A stretch of 64,000 bases of DNA from Gammaproteobacteria bacterium. Its GTDB lineage: Bacteria > Pseudomonadota > Gammaproteobacteria > Chromatiales > Chromatiaceae. Positions 9,470-20,195 of this stretch are shown one piece after another. Made by a program: the position numbers and the translations under genes. Every line of letters begins with the position of its first letter. Within the stretch, counting starts at the first letter, position 1. The stretch lies in assembly GCA_009929855.1 (NCBI GenBank), contig RZZN01000010.1, positions 22,197 through 86,196 of the forward strand, written 5' to 3'. The notes below the pieces were generated by a model that saw only the letters and a program-made list of their open reading frames with translations, was not told the origin of the DNA and did no database searches.

Positions 9470-10528
9470 CTAAGTACCCCCCTGCTCTGTTGATTCGTCG
9501 AGCATGGCGAGACGTGCCTCGAGCCGCTTGAGGCGTCGGGCGAGCTCGTCCAATTGTTTGAAACGCGCCACGTTTCGTCGCCAATCGATGCTTGGCATCG
9601 CAGGGATGCCGCTACTGTAGGAGCCCGCTTGCGAAACCGATCGAGTCACCATCGCCATCCCAGTGAAATGCACATGGTCGCCGATCTCGAGGTGACCCGC
9701 CATCCCGACCGCACCCGCGATGGTGCAGTTGCGCCCGATCCGCGTCGAGCCCGAGATCCCGGTGTTGGCCGCCATCGCGGTATGGTCACCGATCTGCACG
9801 TTGTGGCCGATCTGGATCTGGTTGTCGAGCTTCACACCCTGGCCGATCACCGTATCCTCGATGGAACCGCGATCGACCGTGGTATTGGCTCCGATCTCGA
9901 CGTCATCGCCAAGGATCACGCGTCCGATCTGAGGAATCCGTACCCATTGCTCGCCATCTCGGGCGAATCCGAAACCCTCGCGACCGATGACGCATCCTGG
10001 ATGCAAGAGTGCGCGCTCACCGACACGCGTCCCGGCACAGAGTGTCACGCGCGCCACCAAACGACTCCCTGCGCCGATCAGCACGTCCTCACCGATGAGA
10101 CAGCCGGGGCCGACAAAGACCGCGGGACCGATGATGGCGCCTGACTCCACGACGCTGGTCGGGCCGATCCAGGCTGTGGGATCGATCCGCGCGCCCCCAT
10201 CGACCACCGCGCTAGGGTGGATCCCACCGACCACCGGGGCTGGGGGATGCAGGATCTGCGCCGCGCGGGCAAAGGTGAGGTATGGATTGTCGCTGAGCAG
10301 CACTGGCCTCGACACGACAGCCGCATCGGCCGGCGTCAAGATGATGCAGCCGGCCTGCGTGGCTTGCAGCGCGCGCGCCAGACGCCGATCGCCGTAGAAG
10401 GTCAGGCAGCGCGCGTCGGCCGTGCCAAGTGCGGCGACCCGCTCGACGAGCAGGTCTCCCGGTCCGCGCAAGTGCACGCCGAGACGGGCCGCGAGGTCTG
10501 CAAGTGAGATCGCCAAGGCCGTGGTCAC
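9470..10528 (-). CDS. lpxD: UDP-3-O-acylglucosamine N-acyltransferase
   Basis: 352 residues, close to the usual 340. It catalyses the third step of lipid A synthesis. The N-terminal uridine-binding domain ([11 protein letters not shown], then [10 protein letters not shown]) is followed by a long hexapeptide beta-helix ([20 protein letters not shown] onward). The catalytic region contains [14 protein letters not shown]. The C-terminal helix is charged ([16 protein letters not shown]). The start is GTG at 10528; the open frame extends to 10675 but the extra residues are Ser/Arg-rich and lie inside skp, so they are not part of the protein. Confidence 0.95.
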   Translation of the reverse strand: MTTALAISLADLAARLGVHLRGPGDLLVERVAALGTADARCLTFYGDRRLARALQATQAGCIILTPADAAVVSRPVLLSDNPYLTFARAAQILHPPAPVVGGIHPSAVVDGGARIDPTAWIGPTSVVESGAIIGPAVFVGPGCLIGEDVLIGAGSRLVARVTLCAGTRVGERALLHPGCVIGREGFGFARDGEQWVRIPQIGRVILGDDVEIGANTTVDRGSIEDTVIGQGVKLDNQIQIGHNVQIGDHTAMAANTGISGSTRIGRNCTIAGAVGMAGHLEIGDHVHFTGMAMVTRSVSQAGSYSSGIPAMPSIDWRRNVARFKQLDELARRLKRLEARLAMLDESTEQGGT

Positions 10529-10553
10529 ATCCAATACGGGGGATCGATGCGAA

Positions 10554-11078
10554 TCATCGCTTGTCCTTGAGGTCTTCTTTGAGCCGCTTGATGACCTGCT
10601 CGGAGATATCGATGCGTGGACTGAAATAGACGATCCCCTCGCTGATGACCAGATCGATCTTCTCTTCCTTGGCAACCTCGATCACGACCTCGCGGACCTG
10701 CTGGGCCAGCCTGGTGCGCAGCTCGTTCTGTCGCAGCGCGAAGTCCTCCTGGAATTCATCACGTGCATACTTGAGCTTGCGTGTGCGACTGCGAATGTCG
10801 TTTTGCAGACGCTGGAGCTCGCTTTCACTCATCAGCGGCCCCTCGCGCTCGAGCCGTCCTTGGAGCGCCGAGATCTGATCCTGCTGCTCGCGCAGTAAAC
10901 GCTCGCGTTCTTCGACCTCGCGCTGGAGCGCGATCCCGGCGGCCTCGTATTGAGGGGACTGCTCGACCACCCGGTTGGGATCCACCACCGCGATTCGATA
11001 CTCGGTGGCCATGAGTGATTGCCCACTCGTGAGCAGGGCCAAACCAGCCAGCGCGACGATTCTCGAGCAACTGTTCAT
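10554..11078 (-). CDS. skp: Periplasmic chaperone Skp/OmpH
   Basis: 174 residues. A signal peptide (about 1-24, ending LMATEYR) leads to a periplasmic protein. The mature part starts with the OmpH strand [14 protein letters not shown]. It continues as a long charged coiled-coil (about 50-130) that forms the tentacles holding unfolded outer-membrane proteins. It ends with the returning strand [16 protein letters not shown]. It is adjacent to bamA, which inserts the clients of Skp, and upstream of lpxD as usual. Only one base separates it from the bamA stop. Confidence 0.93.
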   Translation of the reverse strand: MNSCSRIVALAGLALLTSGQSLMATEYRIAVVDPNRVVEQSPQYEAAGIALQREVEERERLLREQQDQISALQGRLEREGPLMSESELQRLQNDIRSRTRKLKYARDEFQEDFALRQNELRTRLAQQVREVVIEVAKEEKIDLVISEGIVYFSPRIDISEQVIKRLKEDLKDKR

Positions 11079-13409
11079 CTAGAAGGTCTGCCCGATACTG
11101 AACTGGAAGACCTGGGTCTCATCGCCCTCCTTGTCGTTCAGTGGAACGGCGAGGCTGAGCGACAGTGCACCAATCGGCGATAGCCAGGTTGCGGACAGAC
11201 CAGTCGAGTAGCGCAATTCACCCAGATCGAAACCAGTCGGCTCGATCAGATCGGAATCATTGGTCTCCCACACATTGCCCACATCGAGGAAGGTCCCCAG
11301 ACGCAGGGTCTTTTCGAGCTCGCCGCCCACGGGAGGTGGCGCGAAGAGCTCCAGACTCCCCAGCATCCTGAAATTACCGCCGACCGGATCGTCGTACTGG
11401 ACGTCGCGCGGCCCCAGCGAGTTGGCGACGAAACCGCGGACCGAGCGCGGTCCGCCGGCGTAGAAGTTCTCGAAGAAGGGCATCGAGCTGTTGTCGCCAT
11501 AGCCAGCGCCGTAGCCCAGATCACCAGACATCGCCAGGACGAAGCGGCGCGTCAGTGGGATATAGAGCTGCTCCTGATAGGTCAGCTTGTAGTACTGAAG
11601 GTCACTGCCCGGAATCGACACGTCACCCCGCACACCCCGCATGACACCCCGTGTCGGAAACATCGCATTGTCACGACTATCCTTGGTGTAGCTTGCGAAC
11701 AGGATGAAATCATTGAAGATGTCGCCATTCTCATCGGCGAACTCCTGGGCGATGTCGGACAATCCGGGCTTGAAGTTGGTGTACTGATAGCGCCCGCCGA
11801 AACCGAACCGACTGGTCTCGGAGATCGGAAGACCGAAATTGATGCCGAGCGAGCCCACATCGGTGGTGTAGTCGGCGCCGATCAACTCGTCGAAGTTGGT
11901 CTCGCGATAGCCGATGCTGAAGCCACGGCTGATCCCATCGACCGTGTAATAGGGGTTGTTGTAGGACAACTGATAGTACTGGATGGCCGAGCTGGTGTTG
12001 AATCCAGCCGAGACCCGCTTGCCAGTGCCCAGGAAGTTGTTCTGGGTCACGCTCGCGTTGAACAGGACCCCTTGGGATTGGGAGTAGCCGATGCCCGCGG
12101 CGAGATTGCCCGCCGGGCGCTCGGTCACTGTGACGTCGACATCGACCTGATCGGCTGATCCAGGGACCGCCGGGGTCTCGATCGAGACATCCTCGAAATA
12201 GCCCAAGCGCATCAGACGATCGCGCGACTGACGCACCAGGTCGGCCGAGAACCAGGCCGATTCGAGCTGACGCATCTCACGACGCAGCACCTCGTCACGC
12301 GTCCGCGTATTGCCCTTCATGTTGATCCGGCGCACATAGACCCGCTGGCCAGGGTCGATGAAGAAGGTGATCGCCACCTCCTTGGCCTCTTCGTCGATCT
12401 CGGGAACTGTGTTCACGTTGGCGAAGGCATAACCCCGATCACCCAGCAGACTCGAGATTCGCTCCGCGCTCTCGGTGGTGGCGCGGCGCGAGAAATGCTC
12501 GCCACGCTTCAGATGGATGAGCGGGAACAGCTCCTCGGCTGGGATCGCTGGCTCCCCGGCAAGCTTGATGTCACTGATGCGGAAGGCGTCACCTTCCTTG
12601 ATGGCGACGGTGATATAGATGTCTTGCTTGTTCGCGCTGATCGAGACCTGGGTGGAGAGGATCTCGAACTGGATGAAACCGCGGTCCAGATAGAAGGAGC
12701 GCAGCGACTCTAGATCACCGGCCAGTTTCTGTTTCGAATACTGATCGTTCTTGGAGTAGAAAGAGCTCCAGCCGGTCGAGCCCAACTGAAATTCCTTCAG
12801 CAGCTCCTTCTCCGAGAAGCTCTCGCTGCCGATGATACTGATCTGCTTGATCCGGGCGGTCAGGCCCTCGGTGATCGCGATGCGCACGGCCACGCGGTTG
12901 CGCTCGAGCGGCGAGACGGTCGACTGGATCAATACGCCATACTTGCCGCGCGAGAAATATTGACGCTCCAGCTCCTGCTCGATCCGATCCAACACCGAGC
13001 GATCGAAGACCCGACCCTCCTTGAGACCGATGTCGGCGAGCGCCGACTTCAGCGCCTCGGTATCGATGTCGCGGTTACCGGTGATGTCGATCTGGGCGAT
13101 CGCGGGACGCTCGCGCACCCAGAGTACCAGGACGTTGCCATCCCGCTCGACCCGCACATCGTCGAAGAAACCGGTCTGGTAGAGGGTGCGGATGATCCCG
13201 CCGGTGACGCCCTCCCCGACCGTATCGCCGACCTGCACCGGCAGATAGTTGAACACCGTTCCCGGCGCGATGCGCTGGAGCCCCTCGACGCGGATATCCG
13301 CGACCTGAAAGGTCTCCGCGAGCAGTGAGCCGTGGATGAACAGCAAGCCGAGCAGCAGCAAGAGCTGTCGCCTGAAGCGACAGCGGGTCATCTGAGTTAT
13401 CGCGCGCAA
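11079..13409 (-). CDS. bamA: Outer-membrane protein assembly factor BamA
   Basis: 776 residues. A signal peptide (to LLAETFQV) is followed by five POTRA domains (about 32-430) and a 16-strand Omp85 barrel. Barrel landmarks are FGFGGRYQYTNF, the loop-6 VRGF motif (SVRGFVANSLGPR) and the terminal aromatic signature QFSIGQTF. It is the core of the machine that folds outer-membrane barrels. The first codon at 13409 is TTG with GAGGGG eight bases upstream; an ATG at 13391 is possible but has no ribosome site. The gene follows rseP by 79 bp. Confidence 0.96.
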   Translation of the reverse strand: MRAITQMTRCRFRRQLLLLLGLLFIHGSLLAETFQVADIRVEGLQRIAPGTVFNYLPVQVGDTVGEGVTGGIIRTLYQTGFFDDVRVERDGNVLVLWVRERPAIAQIDITGNRDIDTEALKSALADIGLKEGRVFDRSVLDRIEQELERQYFSRGKYGVLIQSTVSPLERNRVAVRIAITEGLTARIKQISIIGSESFSEKELLKEFQLGSTGWSSFYSKNDQYSKQKLAGDLESLRSFYLDRGFIQFEILSTQVSISANKQDIYITVAIKEGDAFRISDIKLAGEPAIPAEELFPLIHLKRGEHFSRRATTESAERISSLLGDRGYAFANVNTVPEIDEEAKEVAITFFIDPGQRVYVRRINMKGNTRTRDEVLRREMRQLESAWFSADLVRQSRDRLMRLGYFEDVSIETPAVPGSADQVDVDVTVTERPAGNLAAGIGYSQSQGVLFNASVTQNNFLGTGKRVSAGFNTSSAIQYYQLSYNNPYYTVDGISRGFSIGYRETNFDELIGADYTTDVGSLGINFGLPISETSRFGFGGRYQYTNFKPGLSDIAQEFADENGDIFNDFILFASYTKDSRDNAMFPTRGVMRGVRGDVSIPGSDLQYYKLTYQEQLYIPLTRRFVLAMSGDLGYGAGYGDNSSMPFFENFYAGGPRSVRGFVANSLGPRDVQYDDPVGGNFRMLGSLELFAPPPVGGELEKTLRLGTFLDVGNVWETNDSDLIEPTGFDLGELRYSTGLSATWLSPIGALSLSLAVPLNDKEGDETQVFQFSIGQTF

Positions 13410-13467
13410 GACAGGATCCCCTCGCTCAAGCCGAAGCGGGCGGCGCAGTCGGCGTTTCAGGCGCGCT

Positions 13468-13497
13468 AGTATACGGGATTCGCGACGCCTAGCCCAA
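13468..13497 (-). promoter_or_regulatory. Possible internal promoter ahead of bamA
   Basis: On the minus strand TTGGGC (13497-13492) and TATACT (13473-13468) are separated by 18 bp, in the gap between rseP and bamA. The -10 matches consensus at five of six; the -35 is weak. Separate expression of bamA inside this operon is common in relatives, which makes the site plausible. Confidence 0.3.
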
Positions 13498-14859
13498 TAG
13501 TCGGGAGAGGTCCAGATAGAAGACCAGTGTCATGAGGCCCGCCAGGATCACGAGCCCGATCTTCTGGCCCTGGAGCTGCGCGGCTTCGGAGAGTGGACTG
13601 CCCTTGACCCATTCGATCAGATAATAGAGCAGATGCCCGCCATCCAGGATGGGGATTGGTAGCAGATTGAGTATGCCGAGACTGATACTGACTATCGCCA
13701 GGAATTTGACGAAGGCGTCGAAGCCGTAGCTGGCGGTGCGTCCAGCGGTCTCGGCGATGGTGATGGGTCCGCTGAGATTTTCGATCGAGGCTTGTCCGAC
13801 GAGCATGCGTCCGATCACCTTCAGCGTCATCACGCTCATCTCGAGCGTTTGGTCGGCGGCATGCCCGAGTGCCTCGATCGGCCCATATCGTATCTGCACC
13901 TGATAGGCATCCATGAAATCATCCGGGATGTGCACGCCCGCCCCGATACGCCCGATCTCCTGTCCATCGACCAGGACCGCGCGTGGAGTGATCGGCAGGC
14001 TCAGACGCGTGCCATCGGCGCGCTCGACCTCGACATCCAGGGCCATGCCAGGGCGCTCGCGCACTCGCTCGACCCAGTCCTGCCAAGTCGCGATCGGCTG
14101 GCCGTCGACCTGCAGGATGCGATCGCCGAATGCCAGACCGGCGCGCTCGGCCGCCTCGTCGGGCACCAGCTCACCGATCACGGCTGGTAGCATCGGCCGG
14201 CGTGGCGTCAAACCAAGCTGTCCGAGCACGTCCGGCCCCTCGGTCAGGGTCCGTAGATCATCGGCTGGAATCCAGCGATCGAGCTCGCTTCCCGACTCCT
14301 CGCGCACCCGCACCACGACCTCGCGCCCATCGAGCGCGCTGGCGATGAAGGCGACCAAAGCGGTGTCCCAGCTTCCGGCGGTACGCTCACCGATCGACAA
14401 CAGCTCATCGCCGGGCTGGAAACCGGCTTGGGCGGCGATCGATTGTGGAGCGACCTCGCCGATGACCGGACGCAGACCGGTGTCGCCCGACACGAATACC
14501 GCCCAATAGGCGAGGATCGCGAACAAGAAATTCAGCGCCGGCCCGGCGGCGACGATCGCCGCGCGCTTCCAAAGCACTTGGCGGTTGAAGGCAAGGTGCA
14601 GCTGCTCGGGGGGGATGGCGACCTCGGCCTCGCGCTCGTCGAGCATCTTCACATACCCGCCGAGCGGGATGGCCGCGACCACGTATTCGGTGTCATCGGC
14701 CCGTCTTTGATAGCGCAGCAGGGGACGGCCAAAACCGATGGAGAAGCGCAGGACCTTGACGCCGAGTCGCTTGGCGACCCAGTAATGACCAAACTCGTGG
14801 ACGGCGATGAGGATCGCCAGGGCGAGCACGAACCAACCGATTGTCAGCAGGATGTCCAT
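13489..14859 (-). CDS. rseP: Regulated intramembrane protease RseP
   Basis: 456 residues from the ATG at 14859; the open frame upstream belongs to dxr on another register. It is a site-2 zinc metalloprotease. HEFGH at 21-25 in the first membrane helix supplies two His ligands and the Glu. NLLPIPILDGGH near residue 400 supplies the Asp ligand. Two PDZ domains lie between (around 120-200 and 215-300). It cleaves the membrane anti-sigma factor RseA after DegS-type cutting, releasing RpoE; both partners are encoded at 47.5-48.8 kb. The ATG is 5 bp past the dxr stop. Confidence 0.96.
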   Translation of the reverse strand: MDILLTIGWFVLALAILIAVHEFGHYWVAKRLGVKVLRFSIGFGRPLLRYQRRADDTEYVVAAIPLGGYVKMLDEREAEVAIPPEQLHLAFNRQVLWKRAAIVAAGPALNFLFAILAYWAVFVSGDTGLRPVIGEVAPQSIAAQAGFQPGDELLSIGERTAGSWDTALVAFIASALDGREVVVRVREESGSELDRWIPADDLRTLTEGPDVLGQLGLTPRRPMLPAVIGELVPDEAAERAGLAFGDRILQVDGQPIATWQDWVERVRERPGMALDVEVERADGTRLSLPITPRAVLVDGQEIGRIGAGVHIPDDFMDAYQVQIRYGPIEALGHAADQTLEMSVMTLKVIGRMLVGQASIENLSGPITIAETAGRTASYGFDAFVKFLAIVSISLGILNLLPIPILDGGHLLYYLIEWVKGSPLSEAAQLQGQKIGLVILAGLMTLVFYLDLSRLLG

Positions 14860-14864
14860 AGCGC

Positions 14865-16052
14865 TCAATTGACCTGGCGACCGGTCATTTGTTCCGCATG
14901 CGCACGGGCACGGCGGTCGACGTCGAGCAGGAAGTCCAGATCGCACCCCTCGACCGACTCGATCGGCAGGGTCGCGAGTGTCTGATCGACGATCGCGGCG
15001 ATCCCGGGAAAGTCGATCCGCCGCTCGAGGAAGGCGGCCACCGCCACCTCGTTGGCGGCATTGAGGATCGCCGGCGCCGTGCCACCCTGCCGCGCGGCCT
15101 GAAAGGCCAGGTCGAGACAGGGGAAACGTGCCAGATCCGGCGCCTCGAAATCCAAACGCCCGACCTGGAACAGATCGAGCGCGGTCACGCCCGCGGCCAG
15201 GCGCCGTGGCCAGCCGAGTGCATGCGCGATCGGGGTGCGCATGTCGGGGTTGCCGAGCTGGGCCAGCACCGAGCCGTCCTGGTACTGCACCAATGAATGG
15301 ATCACACTCTGTGGGTGCACGACCACCTGCACGCGGCTGGTATCCGTGCCGAACAACCAGCAGGCCTCGATGACCTCCAGCCCTTTGTTCATCATGGTGG
15401 CCGAATCCACCGAGATCTTGCGTCCCATCGCCCAAGTCGGATGGGCACAGGCTTGCTCCGGGGTCACCGCCGCCAGCTGCTCCGCCGGCCATTGGCGAAA
15501 TGGCCCGCCCGAGGCGGTCAGGAGGATGCGCTCCACGCCGACGCTCGGCAGGCCCTCGCCGAAATTGGGCGGCAGACACTGGAAGATGGCATTGTGCTCA
15601 CTGTCGATCGGCAGGATCTCGGCGCCGCTCTGCGCGAGCGCCTCCATGAGCAAGGCGCCGGCCACGACCAGAGCCTCCTTGTTGGCAAGGAGCAGACGCT
15701 TGCCCGCGCGCGCGGCCGCCAGCACTGGTGGCAAACCAGCGGCACCCACGATCGCCGCCATCACGTACTGGGTCTCGGGCATGGCCGCGACCTGCTCGAG
15801 CCCAGCCACGCCAGACCAGATCTGTGGCGGGTCCGGCATGTCGGCGAGTCGCTCGGCCAAGGCGCGCGCAGCCGCGGGATCGACCATCACCGCGACCCGC
15901 GGATGATGCAGACGACATTGCTCGGCCAGCCGCTCACTGTCACGGTTCGCTGTCAAGGCAACGACTCGAAAGCGATCGCGGTGACGCGCGAGGACATCCA
16001 GGGTGCTCACACCGACCGAGCCGGTCGAGCCGAGTACGGTGACGCCGATCAC
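14865..16052 (-). CDS. dxr: 1-deoxy-D-xylulose 5-phosphate reductoisomerase
   Basis: 395 residues. It catalyses the second step of the MEP isoprenoid pathway, the same pathway as ispH at 27.75 kb. The NADPH site [17 protein letters not shown] opens the protein. The metal/substrate region reads [11 protein letters not shown] with the [11 protein letters not shown] segment after it, and [18 protein letters not shown] follows. The start is GTG at 16052 with GGAGA six bases upstream; the frame extending to 16139 lacks support. It is located between cdsA and rseP as in enterobacteria. Confidence 0.96.
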   Translation of the reverse strand: MIGVTVLGSTGSVGVSTLDVLARHRDRFRVVALTANRDSERLAEQCRLHHPRVAVMVDPAAARALAERLADMPDPPQIWSGVAGLEQVAAMPETQYVMAAIVGAAGLPPVLAAARAGKRLLLANKEALVVAGALLMEALAQSGAEILPIDSEHNAIFQCLPPNFGEGLPSVGVERILLTASGGPFRQWPAEQLAAVTPEQACAHPTWAMGRKISVDSATMMNKGLEVIEACWLFGTDTSRVQVVVHPQSVIHSLVQYQDGSVLAQLGNPDMRTPIAHALGWPRRLAAGVTALDLFQVGRLDFEAPDLARFPCLDLAFQAARQGGTAPAILNAANEVAVAAFLERRIDFPGIAAIVDQTLATLPIESVEGCDLDFLLDVDRRARAHAEQMTGRQVN

Positions 16053-16153
16053 GCTGTCTCTCCTCTTGATTGTATCCAGTTGAATCCAGGCCCTTCCGGT
16101 CGGAGTCGGATCAGCCCGGACCATCCGCGGCGATCCCACGAGCGACGTGAGGA

Positions 16154-16984
16154 CTATGCCAGCACCCAGGCCATGGCGAGTGCGAACACGGGTGCGGCGG
16201 CGGTGAGACTGTCGATGCGGTCGAGCATGCCGCCATGGCCAGGCAGGAGTCGCCCCGAGTCCTTGAGTCCACGCTCACGCTTGAGGAGACTCTCATAGAG
16301 ATCCCCCACCACCGAGATGGCGACCGTGAGCATGCAGACGAACAGGATCGCCAGGGTCCAGACGAGGCTGGCGTCCTGGAGCCAGGCGAAGATGAGGCCA
16401 CAGATGGCACCACCGGCGAGCGCCCCATAAACGCCGACCCAGGTCTTGCCTGGACTCAAGCGCGGAGCGAGCTTGGCACGCCCCGCTCCCCAGGCACGTC
16501 CGACGAAATAGGCCATCGAATCGGCGGTCCAGATCAGCAGCATCAGGAACAGCAGCAGCCAGGAGCCGATCGGCGAGTGCGCATGCAGCACGACGATCGC
16601 CACCCAGGGGCCGACCAGGACCAGGCCACCGATCGCCAGCAGGTCCAGACGCCACCCATGGCGGACCTCCACCTGCTGGATCCGAGGCAGGCGCACGGCC
16701 TGGACACCCCACCAGAGCAGACAGAGTCCAAGCAGCCAGGGTTGCCACTCGGGCCATGACCAGAAGAGGAGCATGACCAGCCCGAGCAGCGCCAGATAGG
16801 CGATCCGCCCCGGTCGACTCGTGATCCCGGCCAGGACACACCATTCCCAGGCCGCGAGCAAGAAGACTACCGCCATGCCGATGGCCAGCAGCGGGGTGGG
16901 CAGGAGGAGGATCGCGGCGATGACCAGCGGTGTCAGGATCAGCGCGGTCACGACACGGCGGCGCACATCGTTGGCGGCGGCCAT
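16154..16984 (-). CDS. cdsA: Phosphatidate cytidylyltransferase
   Basis: 276 residues with about eight membrane helices. It makes CDP-diacylglycerol from phosphatidate and CTP at the inner membrane. The family signature is present near the C-terminal half: [14 protein letters not shown], then [13 protein letters not shown], and the distal [19 protein letters not shown] with [11 protein letters not shown]. Its ATG shares one base with the uppS stop (TGATG), implying translational coupling. Confidence 0.95.
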   Translation of the reverse strand: MAAANDVRRRVVTALILTPLVIAAILLLPTPLLAIGMAVVFLLAAWEWCVLAGITSRPGRIAYLALLGLVMLLFWSWPEWQPWLLGLCLLWWGVQAVRLPRIQQVEVRHGWRLDLLAIGGLVLVGPWVAIVVLHAHSPIGSWLLLFLMLLIWTADSMAYFVGRAWGAGRAKLAPRLSPGKTWVGVYGALAGGAICGLIFAWLQDASLVWTLAILFVCMLTVAISVVGDLYESLLKRERGLKDSGRLLPGHGGMLDRIDSLTAAAPVFALAMAWVLA

Positions 16985-17775
16985 CACCTCAACTCCCCCT
17001 CCAGTGGATCCGCGATCGACTCCGGGTGAGTCGTCTCGATCTGCTCGCTGATCTGTCCAAAGCGCCGTTGGCGCCGAGCGAAATCACTGATCGCGCATCG
17101 ATAGGCGGCGGCATCGAAATCGGGCCAGAGGATCTCGGTGAAATAGAGCTCGGCATAGGCCGATTGCCAGAGCACGAAATTGCTCAGGCGCTGCTCGCCG
17201 CCGGTGCGGATGAAAAGATCCGGTTCGGGCAGGTCCGGGAAGGACAGCCGGGAGGCGACCGTTCGCTCATCGATCATTTCCGGGTCGAGGATGCCGGCAC
17301 GGACATCGTCGGCCAGTCGGCGCGCCGCCTGCATCATGTCCCAGCGCCCGCCGTAATTGGCCGCGACTTGGAGATGCAAGGCCCGATTGTCGGCGGTGAG
17401 ATCCTCGGCCTCGATGATCCGGCGCTGCAGCTTGTCGGGGAAGGCGGTGCGATCGCCGATGATGCGCAGACGCACGCCGTTCTCGTGCAGACGACGCACC
17501 TCGCCGCGCAGCGCGCTCATGAACAACTCCAAGAGGATGTTGACCTCGGAGCGCGGACGCCGCCAATTCTCACTGCTGAAGGCGAACAGCGTGAGTGTCC
17601 CGACACCAAGGCGGATACTCTCCTCGACGACCACACGTACCGTCTTGACACCTTCACGATGCCCAGCCGTGCGCGGACGACCGCGTTGCTTCGCCCAGCG
17701 ACCATTGCCGTCCATGATGATCGCGACGTGCCGAGGCACGGACGCTTCGGCCTCGTCCATGCCGGCCATGGACAT
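16984..17775 (-). CDS. uppS: Undecaprenyl diphosphate synthase
   Basis: About 263 residues. This cis-prenyltransferase makes the C55 lipid carrier for peptidoglycan and O-antigen. It shows the catalytic IIMDGNGRWAKQR motif, the FAFSSENWRRP segment, and the distal DLFIRTGGEQRLSNF and YAELYF motifs. The ATG at 17775 has GGAG six bases upstream; a GTG at 17787 is also in frame. It is followed without a gap by cdsA. Confidence 0.95.
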   Translation of the reverse strand: MSMAGMDEAEASVPRHVAIIMDGNGRWAKQRGRPRTAGHREGVKTVRVVVEESIRLGVGTLTLFAFSSENWRRPRSEVNILLELFMSALRGEVRRLHENGVRLRIIGDRTAFPDKLQRRIIEAEDLTADNRALHLQVAANYGGRWDMMQAARRLADDVRAGILDPEMIDERTVASRLSFPDLPEPDLFIRTGGEQRLSNFVLWQSAYAELYFTEILWPDFDAAAYRCAISDFARRQRRFGQISEQIETTHPESIADPLEGELR

Positions 17776-17828
17776 TGCATTCTCCACCTTGGTGCTGCCA
17801 GTGAACTTGTACAGAGGTGCGAATAGGA

Positions 17829-18386
17829 TCAGATCGACATCAAGTCGCTTTCTTTGTCGGCCAGCACCACATCGACCTCCTTGACGTACTGGTCGGTGAG
17901 CTTTTGCACCAACTCCTGACCCCGTCGCTCATCGTCTTCCGAGATCATCTTGTCCTTGACCATCTCCTTGAGCGAATGATTGGCGTCGCGGCGGATGTTG
18001 CGCACCGCCACCCGGGTCTGCTCGGCCTCGTTGCGCGCGACCTTGATGAGGTCGCGCCGCCGCTCCTCGGTCAATGGCGGCATGGGCACCCGAATCACGG
18101 TACCCGCGGTATTGGGGTTGAGGCCCAAGTCGGACTGCATGATGGCCTTCTCGACCGCCTGCACCATGTTGCGCTCCCAGGGCGTCACCGCCAACGTCCG
18201 CGCGTCCTCCGCGTTGACATTGGCCACCTGGCGGATCGGCACTTCCTGTCCGTAGTAGTTCACCATGACGTGGTCGAGCAGCGACGGATGTGCCCGTCCG
18301 GTGCGGATCTTCGCCAGCTCGTGAGTCAGCGCCTCCACGCTCTTGGCCATTCTGTCGGCCGCATCCTTCTTGATGTCGTCGATCAT
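17829..18386 (-). CDS. frr: Ribosome recycling factor
   Basis: 185 residues, exactly the family size. With EF-G it splits the post-termination ribosome. The three-helix bundle is recognisable from [26 protein letters not shown], and [13 protein letters not shown] near the C-terminus. The open frame continues upstream into pyrH but the ATG at 18386 is the conserved start. It lies one base after the pyrH stop. Confidence 0.97.
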   Translation of the reverse strand: MIDDIKKDAADRMAKSVEALTHELAKIRTGRAHPSLLDHVMVNYYGQEVPIRQVANVNAEDARTLAVTPWERNMVQAVEKAIMQSDLGLNPNTAGTVIRVPMPPLTEERRRDLIKVARNEAEQTRVAVRNIRRDANHSLKEMVKDKMISEDDERRGQELVQKLTDQYVKEVDVVLADKESDLMSI

Positions 18387-18387
18387 G

Positions 18388-19110
18388 TCAGTGTCCACTC
18401 GTGACCAGCGAGCCGACCTCTTCGCCGCGCGCCAATCGCAGCAAGGAGCCGGGCTGGTTGATATTGATGACTCGCAATGGCATGCCATGGTCGCGACAGA
18501 GCACGATGGCCGTCGTGTCCATGACCTGCAATCCCTCGGCAAGGGCCCGCTCATAGGTGAGGCGCGCATAGAAGACGGCTGCCGGATCGCGCAGCGGATC
18601 GGCCGAGTAGATGCCGTCGACCTTGGTCGCCTTGACCAGGAGCTCCGCGCCCACCTCGATGGCCCGGAGACTGGCCGCCGAGTCGGTCGTGAAGAATGGA
18701 TTCCCGGTCCCGGCGGCGAGCACCATCACCTGGCCTTGATCGAGTCCACGAACCGCCGCGTGCCGGTCGAAGCCCTCACAGATCTGCGCGATCCTCAAGG
18801 CCGACATGACACGCGCATCCACCCCGAGACGCGCCAGCGCATCCTGCATCGCCAGCGCGTTCATCACCGTGGCCAGCATCCCCATCTGATCCGCCGTCAC
18901 CCGATCCATCCCGCGCGCGGCGAGTCCGGCCCCACGGAACAGGTTGCCACCGCCGATGACCAGGGCGACCTGCACGCCGAGCTGATTGAGATCACGAACG
19001 TCCCCGGCATACTGCTCCAGGATCTCTGGATCGATGCCCGCGGAACCCGCGCCGCTCAGGGCCTCGCCGCTGAGCTTGAGCAGGATGCGTCGATAGGCTG
19101 GCGCGGTCAT
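18388..19110 (-). CDS. pyrH: UMP kinase
   Basis: 240 residues. It phosphorylates UMP to UDP and belongs to the amino-acid-kinase fold. Key segments are [11 protein letters not shown] at the start, the nucleotide loop [25 protein letters not shown] in the middle, and [13 protein letters not shown]. It lies in the conserved position between tsf and frr. Confidence 0.97.
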   Translation of the reverse strand: MTAPAYRRILLKLSGEALSGAGSAGIDPEILEQYAGDVRDLNQLGVQVALVIGGGNLFRGAGLAARGMDRVTADQMGMLATVMNALAMQDALARLGVDARVMSALRIAQICEGFDRHAAVRGLDQGQVMVLAAGTGNPFFTTDSAASLRAIEVGAELLVKATKVDGIYSADPLRDPAAVFYARLTYERALAEGLQVMDTTAIVLCRDHGMPLRVININQPGSLLRLARGEEVGSLVTSGH

Positions 19111-19172
19111 CGGGGCCTCTCCTCCTCGGGACTCGGTTGGTTCAAACGGGTGACGAAGGGCACGCCCGGTCG

Positions 19173-20060
19173 TCAGCCGCCGCGCACCTGCGCCATCACC
19201 TCCTCGGCGAAATTCTCGGTCTTCTTCTCGATGCCCTCACCGACCTCGATGCGCACGAAGCCGTGGACCTTGGCCCCCGCCCCGTCGAGCAGCTTCGCCA
19301 CCGACATGTCCGGATCCTTGACGAAGGGCTGCCCGAGCAAGGTCACCTCTTCCAGGAACTTGCGCACCCGGCCGTCGATGATCTTGTCCACGATCGCCTC
19401 GGGCTTGCCACTATCGAGCGCCTGCGCCTTGAAGATCTCGCGCTCCTTGGCCATCGTCTCGGCCGGCACCTCATCGGCATTCACGCACAGCGGGCGGCTC
19501 GCGGCGACATGCATCGCCAGATCGCGCCCAAGGCCCTCATCGCCGCCGCTCATCTCCACGACCACACCGATGCGCAGACCGTGACGATAACTGTAGAGCT
19601 GCCCCGCGGTCGGCGCGAGCCGCACCAGTCGTCTGACCTGGATGTTCTCGCCGATCTTCGCGATCAGGGCCTGACGCGCCATCTCCACGGTGGTGGCTGG
19701 GTCAGTCACCAGCGGGGCCTCGGCCAGGGTCGCGACATCGGTCATGGCGCCGTCCAGCGCCGTGGTCGCGACCGCCTTGGCAAAGGCCTGGAAGTTGGCA
19801 TCCTTGGCGACGAAATCGGTCTCGCAATTGATCTCGACCAGGACCCCGCGCCGTGCGTCGGGGGTGATCTCGATCATGACGACGCCTTCGGCGGCGATGC
19901 GCCCCGACTTCTTCGCCGCGGTCGCCTGCCCGGCCTTGCGCATGGCGTCGATCGCGGCCTCGATGTCCCCACCCGACTCGACCAGCGCCTTCTTGCACTC
20001 CATCATCCCGGCGCCAGTGCGCTCACGCAGCTCCTTGACCAATGCCGCTGAAATCGTCAT
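19173..20060 (-). CDS. tsf: Elongation factor Ts
   Basis: 295 residues from the ATG at 20060. It recharges EF-Tu with GTP. It starts with the UBA-like domain ([21 protein letters not shown]), and the EF-Tu contact motif CETDFVAKD falls in the first third. A conserved [12 protein letters not shown] segment follows. The frame extending upstream to 20150 is not homologous. It is transcribed with rpsB. Confidence 0.97.
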   Translation of the reverse strand: MTISAALVKELRERTGAGMMECKKALVESGGDIEAAIDAMRKAGQATAAKKSGRIAAEGVVMIEITPDARRGVLVEINCETDFVAKDANFQAFAKAVATTALDGAMTDVATLAEAPLVTDPATTVEMARQALIAKIGENIQVRRLVRLAPTAGQLYSYRHGLRIGVVVEMSGGDEGLGRDLAMHVAASRPLCVNADEVPAETMAKEREIFKAQALDSGKPEAIVDKIIDGRVRKFLEEVTLLGQPFVKDPDMSVAKLLDGAGAKVHGFVRIEVGEGIEKKTENFAEEVMAQVRGG

Positions 20061-20195
20061 GAACTTGGTTTCCTTCGCCCCTGGCGGGGCGCGCTTGAGT
20101 TGGTTTTCGATCGCCGGCGGATCCGCCATCAGGGCGGCCACCGCGCGCAAGAGGTTCGCTGCCCGGCGCGCGGCGCCGGGTCACTTCAGCGTGTC

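Noticed and set aside
14860-15579. N-terminal extension of the rseP frame (to 15579)
   Set aside because: The extension is Arg/Gly-rich text inside dxr in another register; rseP proper begins at MDILL with its first membrane helix at 14859.
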